Positions 15,351 to 21,328 of a DNA stretch of 21,328 bases are shown here, in pieces (within the stretch, counting starts at the first letter, position 1; each line of letters begins with the position of its first letter). Below the pieces are notes generated by a model. The model worked only from the letters and a program-made list of their open reading frames with translations. It was not told where the DNA came from and ran no database searches. The translations under genes and the position numbers were made by a program. The stretch comes from JBMNNU01 sp050942695 (GTDB taxonomy: Bacteria > Chloroflexota > UBA6077). The stretch covers positions 1-21,328 of the forward strand of contig JBMNNU010000017.1 of assembly GCA_050942695.1 (NCBI GenBank). The letters run 5' to 3'.

Positions 15351-17080
15351 AAGAGAATTTGAATAGCATCCAGGGCGCAGGGAAAAAGATGGTCAGGATG
15401 GATAGGATAGATCAGGACTCAGGACGCAGGACGCAGGACGCGGAATCATATACGCATCACCCACGATGGTCTTTGTCAACCAGCACTCTCCTGCAAATCG
15501 TTCTGTTCGCCGGCATCTTTGTACTGAACTTTTTCCAGGGGACCGATGTGGATATGTGGTGGCACCTGGCAACGGGTCGCTACATCGTGGAAACAGGCGT
15601 CATTCCGCAAACAGATCCCTTCTCCTATACCGCCGCCGGACAGCCATGGGTTGCTCACGAGTGGTTGGCTGAGATCGGTATGTTTCTACTCTATCGATCC
15701 GGTGGATATCTGGCGATGGTCGTCTGCTTCGCATCTCTGATCACGCTTACCTACTGGCTTGCTCTCCGTACATTGAGAACATTGGGGATAGGGCTTCCAG
15801 CCTCCGTTTGCATAACATTCTGGATCGCGTTCATGTCCATGGCCGGGTGGCACGTCCGTCCGCAAGCGTTCTCCTATCTGTTCTTTTCGTTCTTCTTGTA
15901 CCTCCTTATCCGCGCCAGGAGCCATAACGACAGGCGACTGTGGCTTCTCCCCTTGACGATGGTCGTATGGGTCAACCTGCATGGGGGTTATATCATGGGG
16001 CTGATACTCGTGGGTTTGTTTATCACGGGAGAGGGGATCAACCGGCTTCGTGAGTCGCGGGGAAAAGGGGGCGCGGAGAGGGGGAACGACGGGGAGACGC
16101 GGAGAGGGAGGAACTTCCTCAGCGCTCAGCACCCGGCGCCCAACACTCAGGATGCAGGACTCAGGGCGCGGGACTCGGCGCTACCATACCGCCGCCTAAT
16201 CGCGATAGCCGGTGCCACCATACTAGCCGCTGTCGCCAATCCCCAGGGAATATCGATGCTGCTCTACCCCTTCACCTATGCTGGGACACAGAACGCCTCG
16301 ATGAAATTTATAACAGAGTGGCAATCCCCCAATTTTCATCATTACTTTTTTTTCGTATTCGGTGCCAGCATGATGGTGTTGATGATAGCGCCCAGCCGCA
16401 AACCGGTGGACTGGGGGTTGTGCATCCCGCTCCTGGCGCTCACTGCTATGTCGCTACAATCGGTCAGAGTCATCCCCTTCTACGCGATAGTAGCCGCACC
16501 TGTTCTCGGCTTGCGACTTGCGCCACCGAAGCTTGATATCCAGAACCCAGAACCCAAAACCCAGAACCAAACTCAGCACTCGGACCAGGACGCAGGACCC
16601 AGGACCCAGGACTCTGGTCTTCGGCCTCGGCATTCCACGCCGCTGAACTGGCTCCTGCTGGCGGTCTGTTTAGCGGCCATGTTTTCCACGCTGTTGCTTA
16701 CAGACAGAGCCCAGCTAGGCCCCGAGCCCCGGATGGGCGATTTTCCAACTCAGGGCGCTCAATATATCAAGGATTCAGGCCTGCAGGGTAACATCTTCAA
16801 CACATTCCATTGGGGTGGGTACCTCATCTGGTTCTTTTATCCGGAGCGGCCGGTCTTCGTCGATGGGCGACCGGACATGTATGGCGACCCGTTTATGGAG
16901 AAATACAGGAAGATTCACGACGCCAGGCCCGGCTGGGAGCAGGTATTAAACGAATACCAGGTAGATATTGCGCTTGTCGAAAAGGACGGGCGCGTGGCAA
17001 CGCTCCTCGCTGCAAGCGATGAGTGGGAAGAGGTGTTTCGTGGGGAGATCGAACTTGTGTTCGTAAGAAAAGCTACCTAG
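15347..17080 (+). CDS. Polytopic membrane protein, GT-C-like, second of a tandem pair, with in-frame heptamer repeats
   Basis: 577 residues, paralogous to the gene just upstream. Shared blocks are DVDMWWHLATGRYI (67-80), DPFSYTAAGQPWVAHEWLAE (90-109), WVNLHGGY (208-215), QSPNFHH (326-332) and a soluble C-terminal domain with FNTFHWGGYLIWFFYP (484-499) and FVDGRPDMYG (504-513). Function is unknown; GT-C-like lipid-linked sugar transfer is a guess from fold features. Three hydrophilic segments are built from 7-bp repeats: residues 23-32, 259-279 and 399-430 (peptides such as RTQDSGL and QNPEPKT). They lie before the first membrane segment and in two loops, and the frame is kept throughout. Start: TTG 15347 overlaps the previous stop by 4 bases; ATG 15389 and TTG 15473 are alternatives, the last of which would leave the first repeat untranslated. 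Confidence 0.75.
   Translation: MKENLNSIQGAGKKMVRMDRIDQDSGRRTQDAESYTHHPRWSLSTSTLLQIVLFAGIFVLNFFQGTDVDMWWHLATGRYIVETGVIPQTDPFSYTAAGQPWVAHEWLAEIGMFLLYRSGGYLAMVVCFASLITLTYWLALRTLRTLGIGLPASVCITFWIAFMSMAGWHVRPQAFSYLFFSFFLYLLIRARSHNDRRLWLLPLTMVVWVNLHGGYIMGLILVGLFITGEGINRLRESRGKGGAERGNDGETRRGRNFLSAQHPAPNTQDAGLRARDSALPYRRLIAIAGATILAAVANPQGISMLLYPFTYAGTQNASMKFITEWQSPNFHHYFFFVFGASMMVLMIAPSRKPVDWGLCIPLLALTAMSLQSVRVIPFYAIVAAPVLGLRLAPPKLDIQNPEPKTQNQTQHSDQDAGPRTQDSGLRPRHSTPLNWLLLAVCLAAMFSTLLLTDRAQLGPEPRMGDFPTQGAQYIKDSGLQGNIFNTFHWGGYLIWFFYPERPVFVDGRPDMYGDPFMEKYRKIHDARPGWEQVLNEYQVDIALVEKDGRVATLLAASDEWEEVFRGEIELVFVRKAT
15414..15441 (+). repeat. Four AGGACKC heptamers near the start of the second membrane-protein gene
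   Basis: AGGACTC once and AGGACGC three times, in register. If the TTG at 15347 is the true start they encode residues 23-32 in front of the first membrane segment. Confidence 0.8.
16121..16183 (+). repeat. Nine in-frame heptamers encoding a loop
   Basis: Nine units in perfect register, consensus near RGSRCTC: AGCGCTC, AGCACCC, GGCGCCC, AACACTC, AGGATGC, AGGACTC, AGGGCGC, GGGACTC, GGCGCTA. The 63 bp equal 21 codons, so the array keeps the frame. The 65 bases before it are purine-rich (GGGGAGA/CGCGGAG-like words) and may be a further, more degenerate array. Confidence 0.8.
16541..16635 (+). repeat. Compound heptamer array encoding a second loop
   Basis: Four CAGAACC-type units (16541-16568) are followed by AAACTC, AGCACTC, GGACC, then AGGACGC, AGGACCC twice and AGGACTC (16587-16614), and three decayed units. 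Two heptamer families are thus joined, with shortened 6- and 5-base units between them. The array encodes about residues 399-430 between two hydrophobic segments. Confidence 0.8.
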
Positions 17081-17098
17081 CTGTTGCCCGTACCCCAA

Positions 17099-17128
17099 TT
17101 GGCATCTGCAGACAGTCCCGGCTATAGC
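17099..17128 (+). promoter_or_regulatory. Possible promoter for hpf
   Basis: TTGGCA, an 18-bp spacer and TATAGC lie just after the preceding stop codon and would give a leader of about 150 bases that includes the hairpin at 17231. A TACAAT at 17148 lacks a -35 partner. Apart from these and the hairpin I see nothing else in the 204-bp gap. Confidence 0.35.
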
Positions 17129-17230
17129 ATTCCAGCGAAATTTCCTGTACAATCAGGGTAACAGTATAGCAACTGGACCGGTGGCCAATGATCGGGACAG
17201 TGCAGGGCGAAAAAATTATAGCGATGATCG

Positions 17231-17253
17231 AACAGGCACCTTGGGTGCCTGTT
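17231..17253 (+). terminator. Perfect 10-bp hairpin upstream of hpf
   Basis: AACAGGCACC and GGTGCCTGTT pair perfectly around a 3-base loop, followed by TTGCGTCT. It may end transcription from the membrane-protein genes or, if the promoter at 17099 is real, sit in the hpf leader. The T tract is interrupted, so termination may be partial. It ends 31 bases before the hpf start. Confidence 0.5.
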
Positions 17254-17284
17254 TGCGTCTATAAATAACCGCAGGAGGGCCGTT

Positions 17285-17851
17285 ATGCAACTGGTGGTAA
17301 AAGGCAAGAACTTGGAGATCAGCGACCGGCTGAGGGAGTTCGTGGAGGGCAAGATCGCCAGACTGGAGCGCGTTCTGCCCGAAATGGCCGAAGCCGAAGT
17401 GGAATTGTCCGCCGCAAAGACGAAAAGCGCCAACAGCCGCTACGAGGTGCAGGTCACTCTAAAGGTGAACGGCGCGTTGATCCGCGGTGAACAGTCCGCG
17501 GCCGACACTTACGCAGCCATGGACGCAGTGATCGATAAGATCGACCGCCAGATAATCAGATACAAGACCAAGAGATCCGGGACCACGGCCAAGTCAAAAG
17601 CAGCCATCGAGACGAAAGCTCGATTGCTGGCCGAGAGTGAGGCGGTCGAGCCATCTGATGATGGACAAGGGCGGCTAGTGCGAGTAAAGCGGTTTGCCAT
17701 GAAACCTATGGATGTGGAGGAAGCTCTGGAACAGATGCAACTGCTGGGACACGACTTCTTCGTTTTCCATAACAGCGAAACAGAAAAAGTCAGCGTCGTA
17801 TACAAACGCGATGATGGGAATTTTGGCCTGATTGAGCCGGATACCATTTAA
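17285..17851 (+). CDS. hpf: Ribosome hibernation promoting factor, long form
   Basis: 188 residues. The N-terminal S30AE domain (about 1-100; MQLVVKGKNLEISDRLREFV and a basic IDRQIIRYKTKR helix) binds the decoding region of the 30S subunit. A linker rich in Ala, Lys and Glu leads to the C-terminal dimerisation domain (about 129-188; RVKRFAMKPMDVEEALEQMQLLGHDFFVF and VVYKRDDGNFGLIEP), which joins two 70S ribosomes into the inactive 100S particle. This domain makes it long-form HPF rather than short HPF or YfiA. The ATG at 17285 follows AGGAGG about seven bases upstream. The atp genes start about 60 bp after its stop, apparently from their own promoter. Confidence 0.95.
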   Translation: MQLVVKGKNLEISDRLREFVEGKIARLERVLPEMAEAEVELSAAKTKSANSRYEVQVTLKVNGALIRGEQSAADTYAAMDAVIDKIDRQIIRYKTKRSGTTAKSKAAIETKARLLAESEAVEPSDDGQGRLVRVKRFAMKPMDVEEALEQMQLLGHDFFVFHNSETEKVSVVYKRDDGNFGLIEPDTI

Positions 17852-17854
17852 CGA

Positions 17855-17884
17855 TTGTAGTTCTATCGCTAGATATGTTATTAT
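17855..17884 (+). promoter_or_regulatory. Predicted promoter of the ATP synthase operon
   Basis: TTGTAG, an 18-bp spacer and TATTAT (5 of 6 to the -10 consensus) predict a start near 17891, about 20 bases before the first atp gene. It starts right behind the hpf stop. Confidence 0.45.
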
Positions 17885-17911
17885 CGGGGCCTGCTTGCGT
17901 AGGAGATGGCC

Positions 17912-18136
17912 ATGAAGCGCCTAACCACCTGGCAGGCCCTGATAGTGGCGTCTCAGCTTGGTTTTGTGCTGGCAGCTAGCGTTGGAATAGGCCTGTATGC
18001 AGGGTGGTATTTAGATTCGGTCTTGAATACCAGCCCTGTTTTTGCGATCATAGGTGCTCTAGCCGGCATGGTAGCTGGGATACTTAGTTGCGTTCAGATT
18101 GTCCGAGCGAGCACAGGAAACGGACCATCAGAGTAA
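17912..18136 (+). CDS. atpZ: AtpZ/AtpI-type ATP synthase assembly membrane protein
   Basis: 74 residues with two membrane helices (about 12-30 and 42-64) joined by the loop GWYLDSVLNTSP, typical of the small AtpZ (ATPase_gene1) family encoded at the head of atp operons. Members help c-ring assembly or Mg2+ uptake; they are not part of the catalytic enzyme. The ATG at 17912 is chosen because AGGAG lies six bases upstream; an in-frame ATG at 17906 touches that AGGAG directly and is unlikely. The next gene begins 25 bp after its stop if its TTG start is right. Confidence 0.8.
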   Translation: MKRLTTWQALIVASQLGFVLAASVGIGLYAGWYLDSVLNTSPVFAIIGALAGMVAGILSCVQIVRASTGNGPSE

Positions 18137-18161
18137 AAGAACGCGTTCAGTAGGTGGTGCA

Positions 18162-18857
18162 TTGGAGCACATACATATCGAGGCTACTGTCCTCTTTTAC
18201 ATAGGCCCTTTACCCGTCACTAACACTATCTTCTCCGCATGGTTGACAATGGCCGTCCTGGTGGCAGCTTCGTACCTCGGGACCCGGCAGATGAAATTGA
18301 TCCCATCCGGGCTACAAAACTTTCTGGAGTACGTGGTTGAGCTGCTGCTTGGGGTATGTGAGACAACAGCAGGCCGTAAAGGCCGGCAGTTCTTCCCGAT
18401 CGTAGCCACGGCCTTTCTCTTCATCCTCACATCCAACTGGATGGGGTTGCTCCCCGGCTACGGCGATACCCCATGGCTCCGATCGGCCAACAGCGATCTC
18501 AACATCACTGCCGCAATGGCGTTGATAGTGTTCTTCCTGGTCCAAGGATGGGCAATCAAAACCCGGGGGCCCTTCGGGTATCTCAAGGAGTTCGTAGTCC
18601 CGAATCCGTTGCACCTGCTGAGCGAGCTGAGCCGGCCGGTCTCCTTGGCATTACGACTTTTCGGTAACATCTTCGCTGGCGAGGTGTTGTTAGTGGTAAT
18701 GGCAGGGCTAATCCCTCTTGCCATTCCAGTTGTTTTTTTTGGACTTGAAATTTTTGTCGGCATCGTACAGGCATTGATCTTCTCGATGCTGACTCTGGTA
18801 TTCCTTACTATCGCTACTGCTCATCATGGTAGCGAGTCGCATAACGGCAGCGAGTGA
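18162..18857 (+). CDS. atpB: ATP synthase subunit a (Fo)
   Basis: 231 residues, five to six membrane helices. Forms the proton half-channels against the c-ring. The essential arginine is Arg165 in SRPVSLALRLFGNIFAGE, equal to E. coli Arg210; TSNWMGLLPG (90-99) is another family block. TTG at 18162 is chosen: it follows AGGTGG, and the protein then begins MEHIHIEATVLFYIGPLPVTNT, as expected for the family. A TTG at 18099 would add 21 residues with no family character and overlap atpZ by 38 bp. Confidence 0.92.
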   Translation: MEHIHIEATVLFYIGPLPVTNTIFSAWLTMAVLVAASYLGTRQMKLIPSGLQNFLEYVVELLLGVCETTAGRKGRQFFPIVATAFLFILTSNWMGLLPGYGDTPWLRSANSDLNITAAMALIVFFLVQGWAIKTRGPFGYLKEFVVPNPLHLLSELSRPVSLALRLFGNIFAGEVLLVVMAGLIPLAIPVVFFGLEIFVGIVQALIFSMLTLVFLTIATAHHGSESHNGSE

Positions 18858-18860
18858 TTA

Positions 18861-18881
18861 TTAGGGGCGACTATCGCCTAA
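18861..18881 (+). other. Small hairpin between atpB and atpE
   Basis: TTAGGGGCGA and TCGCCTAA can pair around CTA with a two-base bulge. It stands just before the ribosome binding site of the c-subunit gene, whose product is needed in about ten copies per enzyme. A role in mRNA stability is possible but unproven. Confidence 0.35.
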
Positions 18882-18909
18882 CAACGACGATCGAGGAGGA
18901 TTGGGAGTA

Positions 18910-19137
18910 ATGGAATCATTCATTCCATTGGCAGCAGGGCTGGCGATCGGATTGGGAGCCTTTGGCCCTGGTATAGGAATCGGGTACGGCGCCGGCAAGG
19001 CTATGGAGGCCATCGGCAGGAACCCTGAGATTAGCGGCTCTATCCTGGTGCCTATGTTGATTGGTCTGGGAATGGCCGAGGCCGTTGCCATCTACGCCCT
19101 GGTTATTGCCTTCCTGCTCGTTGGTAAAATAGGGTAA
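18910..19137 (+). CDS. atpE: ATP synthase subunit c (Fo ring)
   Basis: 75 residues, a hairpin of two helices that forms the rotating ring. Helix 1 holds the Gly-rich packing motif GPGIGIGYGAGKAMEAIGRNPE (19-40), the polar loop is RNPE, and helix 2 carries the ion-binding carboxylate Glu57 in GMAEAVAIY. The Na+-type ligands (Gln in helix 1 and Ser after the Glu) are absent: the positions hold Ile and Ala. This points to H+ coupling. The ATG at 18910 has AGGAGG ten bases upstream; an in-frame TTG at 18901 is one base from it and unlikely. Confidence 0.95.
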   Translation: MESFIPLAAGLAIGLGAFGPGIGIGYGAGKAMEAIGRNPEISGSILVPMLIGLGMAEAVAIYALVIAFLLVGKIG

Positions 19138-19143
19138 GCCATT

Positions 19144-19208
19144 AGCTATCAGCATTCAGCTCTCGATTCCCACATCGGGATAGTGCTTGATGGCTGACGG
19201 CTGGTAGC
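19144..19208. repeat. Inverted heptamer repeat between atpE and atpF
   Basis: Left arm: AGCTATC, AGCATTC, AGCTCTC (19144-19164). Right arm: TGATGGC, TGACGGC, TGGTAGC (19188-19208). The arms are imperfectly complementary, and a short TCCC/GGGA stem extends the hairpin inside. It belongs to the same AGCT family as the arrays near hisD, and it ends about 12 bases before the atpF ribosome binding site. Confidence 0.7.
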
Positions 19209-19229
19209 TTTCTTTCTACTGGAGGAATC

Positions 19230-19739
19230 GTGGAGGCACTTCAAGCGCTAGGCATTAACCTGCCGAGCCTGATGTGGCATACCGTCAACTTCATACTCCT
19301 GCTGTTGCTGCTCACCAAGTTCCTGTATCGGCCTGTGGTCCGGATGCTGGACAATAGAGCAGCCCTCGTCAAGGAGAGTATGGAGCGCGCCGAATCCATC
19401 AAGGAGCAGTTGTTGCGCACGAGCGAGGAGTCGAAGCGCCAGTTGGAGGCAGCTCGCAAAGAAGCACAGGCGATTATCGACCAAGCAAACCAGATGGCTC
19501 AGGTGGTGAAAACCCAGGCTAGACAGGAAGCACAAGTGGAGGCCGATAAGATAGTGGCCAAGGCTCGCGCCCAACTGGAACAGGAGCGCGAGCTGGCCGT
19601 AGCGGAACTGCGGCGCGAGATGGCCGACCTGGTCGTAGCCGCAGCATCCAAAGTCGTCGGCCAGTCGCTGGACGATAAAGCCCAACACCGGCTGATAGAG
19701 GAGTTCCTCAGCGGTAACGGGCAAAGGTTAAACGACTGA
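19230..19739 (+). CDS. atpF: ATP synthase subunit b (Fo stalk)
   Basis: 169 residues: one N-terminal membrane helix (about 12-32, WHTVNFILLLLLLTKFLYRPV), then a long charged coiled coil (35-150) of the peripheral stalk, with the C-terminal AASKVVGQSLDDKAQHRLIEEFL that contacts delta. Only one b gene is present, so the stalk is a b homodimer and not the b/b' type of phototrophs. GTG at 19230 follows GGAGGA closely. Confidence 0.93.
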   Translation: MEALQALGINLPSLMWHTVNFILLLLLLTKFLYRPVVRMLDNRAALVKESMERAESIKEQLLRTSEESKRQLEAARKEAQAIIDQANQMAQVVKTQARQEAQVEADKIVAKARAQLEQERELAVAELRREMADLVVAAASKVVGQSLDDKAQHRLIEEFLSGNGQRLND

Positions 19740-19752
19740 ATAGTCCTGAGCG

Positions 19753-19850
19753 AGGCACAAGGCACAAGGAATCAGGAATTAGGCATTAGGCATTAGGGCT
19801 CAGGCATAAGGACTCAGGACTCAGGACTGGGCGTCCAGCACTCAGCACAA
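19753..19850 (+). repeat. Fourteen-unit heptamer array between atpF and atpH
   Basis: Fourteen contiguous 7-mers without a break, drifting from AGGCACA through AGGAATC, AGGCATT and AGGACTC to GGCGTCC, AGCACTC and AGCACAA. The consensus is AGGMWYH. AGTCCTGAG just before it (19742-19750) is complementary to CTCAGGACT inside the array, so a hairpin is possible. The last unit runs directly into GGGGTGAG, the probable ribosome binding site of atpH. Confidence 0.9.
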
Positions 19851-19863
19851 GGGGTGAGAAAAG

Positions 19864-20403
19864 TTGCCCGCAGCAAAATCGGGTATTGCAAAGCGATATG
19901 CTGAGGCAGTATTCGGGATAGCCAAAGATCAAAACAGCTTCGAACGTTGGACAACGGAGTTACAGTCGATAGCGCAAGTACAGAGTGATCCAGAAGTAGG
20001 CGCTTTGCTGGCTACCCCTGCCGTGGGTATGAGCGTCAAGGAAGCGTTCGTCGCTAAAGCGCTCCCAGATGTGAGCGTGGAAGCGATGAACCTCGTGAGA
20101 GTCCTCTTACGACGGGGGCGTTTCCATCTGGCCCCTCAGATCTCGAACCATTTCCAGAATCTGCTCAACGAGCACCAGGGTATCGCTACGGCCGAAGTAA
20201 CATCCGCCATCCCGCTGACGAAACAAGAGGTACGAGCCCTGGAGAGGCGGCTTTCGGCTCTCACAGGCCGCCAGGTCGTTGTAGAGTTGGCCGTCGATCC
20301 ATCCATCATCGGTGGCATCGTAGCTCGAATCGGCGACCAGTTGATAGATGCCAGCATCCAAGGGCGACTAGAAGCCCTGAAGAAACAGCTTGCAACGGCT
20401 TAA
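19864..20403 (+). CDS. atpH: ATP synthase subunit delta (F1)
   Basis: 179 residues. The helical N-terminal domain (GIAKRYAEAVFGIA at 7-20) binds the top of alpha3beta3, and the C-terminal part binds the b stalk; the family signature DPSIIGGIVARIGDQLIDASIQGRLEALKKQL (from about 144) is complete. Start: TTG at 19864, five bases behind GGGGTGAG. Unusually for an atp operon, it is separated by about 124 and 100 bp of repeat-bearing spacer from atpF and atpA. Confidence 0.93.
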   Translation: MPAAKSGIAKRYAEAVFGIAKDQNSFERWTTELQSIAQVQSDPEVGALLATPAVGMSVKEAFVAKALPDVSVEAMNLVRVLLRRGRFHLAPQISNHFQNLLNEHQGIATAEVTSAIPLTKQEVRALERRLSALTGRQVVVELAVDPSIIGGIVARIGDQLIDASIQGRLEALKKQLATA

Positions 20404-20413
20404 CCAAATAACG

Positions 20414-20492
20414 AGTTCTGAGTTCTGGGTTCTGAGTTCTGGGAGATGATTACGGTCAAGGACTTAGAACCCAGAACCCAGAACACAGAACC
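20414..20492. repeat. 27-bp inverted heptamer repeat just before the atpA ribosome binding site
   Basis: Left arm 20414-20440 is made of AGTTCTG/GGTTCTG units, right arm 20466-20492 of AGAACCC/AGAACAC units. They are complementary at 24 of 27 positions around a 25-base loop. The right arm ends at 20492 and the AGGAG of atpA starts at 20493, so the folded mRNA would place a long stem against the ribosome binding site. Confidence 0.9.
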
Positions 20493-20503
20493 AGGAGACA
20501 GGT

Positions 20504-21328
20504 ATGGCAGTTCGCGCGGACGAAATCAGCTCGATACTGAGACAGCAGATAGAGCAGTTCAAAGAGGTCCTCACCTCGGTAAACGTGGGAACAGTAGTCG
20601 AGGTGGGTGACGGTATCGCCCGCATCCACGGCCTTTCCGGGGCGATGGCTAGCGAACTGCTTGAGTTCCCCGGTGGGATCATGGGGCTTGCCCTAAACCT
20701 GGAAGAAGAAAGCGTCGGCGCCGCTATCCTTGGCCCTTACACCAACATCAAGGAGGGGGACCAGGTCCGAGCAACCGGCCGCATCGTCGAGGTGCCGGTC
20801 GGGCGAGAGTTGATCGGGCGCGTGGTTAACGCTCTGGGCCAGCCGATCGACGGCAAAGGTCCCATCAGCACCACTAAAACCCGCCCAGTAGAGCGAATCG
20901 CCCCTGGGGTCGTGCTGCGCGAGCCCGTCAACACCCCCGTCCAGACCGGGATCAAGGCTATCGATGCTATGATCCCCATCGGCCGCGGCCAGCGCGAGCT
21001 GATTATCGGCGACCGCCAGACCGGGAAAACTGCTATAGCCATCGACACGATCATCAACCAGCGCAATGGCGATATGGTGTGCATCTACGTAGCGATCGGG
21101 CAGAAGCAGGCGAGCGTCGCTCAGGTTGTGGCTACCCTCGAAGAGTTCGGCGCCATGGATTACACTATCGTCGTGGCCGCCAACGCATCCGATCCGGCCC
21201 CCCTGCAGTATCTGGCTCCCTACGCGGGTTGCGCCATGGGCGAGGAGATCATGGAGCAGGGCGGCGATGCCCTGGTGATATACGACGACTTATCCAAGCA
21301 CGCCTGGGCGTATCGCCAAATATCTCTG
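20504..21328 (+). CDS. atpA: ATP synthase subunit alpha (F1), partial (3' end beyond window)
   Basis: 275 codons are open to the window edge, a little over half of the usual 500 or so residues. Alpha holds the non-catalytic nucleotide sites of F1. Visible are the beta-barrel domain (about 25-95), GRVVNALGQPIDG (105-117), the P-loop GDRQTGKTA (169-177) and, near the right edge, ALVIYDDLSKHAWAYRQIS. ATG at 20504 has AGGAG six bases upstream. The genes for gamma, beta and epsilon are expected to follow outside the window. Confidence 0.96.
   Translation, partial: MAVRADEISSILRQQIEQFKEVLTSVNVGTVVEVGDGIARIHGLSGAMASELLEFPGGIMGLALNLEEESVGAAILGPYTNIKEGDQVRATGRIVEVPVGRELIGRVVNALGQPIDGKGPISTTKTRPVERIAPGVVLREPVNTPVQTGIKAIDAMIPIGRGQRELIIGDRQTGKTAIAIDTIINQRNGDMVCIYVAIGQKQASVAQVVATLEEFGAMDYTIVVAANASDPAPLQYLAPYAGCAMGEEIMEQGGDALVIYDDLSKHAWAYRQISL

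Noticed and set aside
15347..17080. Pseudogene or misassembly caused by repeats
   Set aside because: The frame is open across all three arrays and the C-terminal domain downstream still matches the paralogue block by block.
18099..18161. N-terminal extension of atpB from the upstream TTG
   Set aside because: It overlaps atpZ by 38 bp and adds 21 polar residues not expected in subunit a; TTG 18162 has a better ribosome binding site.
18910..19137. Na+-coupled ATP synthase
   Set aside because: Subunit c has Ile in place of the helix-1 Gln and Ala after Glu57 instead of Ser, so the Na+ ligand set is missing.
19753..19850. CRISPR array
   Set aside because: Units are 7 bp with no spacers and no cas genes are present; repeats and spacers of about 30 bp are absent.
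1..21328. tRNA, rRNA, insertion sequences or prophage genes
   Set aside because: No cloverleaf-like segment, rRNA motif, transposase or phage protein was recognised on either strand.

Overview
The window most likely comes from a member of the Chloroflexota. This is inferred from gene order and protein style, since there is no rRNA to settle it. The pointers are a Tad/Flp pilus locus with DegS-like kinases, a receiver-fused CpaE and no visible secretin; a DUF192 gene and comFC directly behind tadC; long-form hpf next to an atpZ-B-E-F-H-A operon; many TTG/GTG starts; and moderate GC content.

Layout. (1) 1-2951, minus strand: histidine genes in transcription order hisD-hisC-hisB, with hisB cut by the left edge. 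(2) 2952-3307: a divergent spacer with a 25-bp dyad, heptamer repeats and a promoter facing right. (3) 3308-6297: a cytoplasmic DegS-like histidine kinase, a NarL/LuxR-type response regulator, and a second kinase-like protein whose phospho-acceptor His is replaced by Gln. (4) 6423-12593: two Flp prepilins, a hairpin and a fresh promoter, then cpaB, cpaE (with receiver domain), cpaF, tadB and tadC. A DUF192 gene and comFC follow with 1-bp to 38-bp overlaps. (5) 13632-17080: two tandem, paralogous, polytopic GT-C-like membrane proteins of unknown function. (6) 17285-21328: long-form hpf, then F-type ATP synthase genes atpZ, atpB, atpE, atpF, atpH and the first 275 codons of atpA, which runs off the right edge.

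The most unusual thread is a set of 7-bp-periodic repeats of several sequence families (AGCTNNN, AGGNNNN/AGGACTC, CAGAACC, GTGCTGA). They sit in the his/kinase spacer, in three successive spacers of the atp operon (c-b, b-delta, delta-alpha), and inside the reading frame of the second membrane protein at three non-membrane segments. In the delta-alpha spacer they form a 27-bp inverted repeat ending directly at the atpA ribosome binding site. They resemble in design the short tandemly repeated heptamers (STRR) known from heterocystous cyanobacteria.

Working model (inference): the kinase / regulator / pseudo-kinase trio controls the adjacent Flp-Tad pilus genes. The pilins are transcribed apart from the assembly machinery. 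CpaE carries a second, intact receiver that could let phosphorylation also act on pilus positioning or assembly. The hpf and atp genes are housekeeping.
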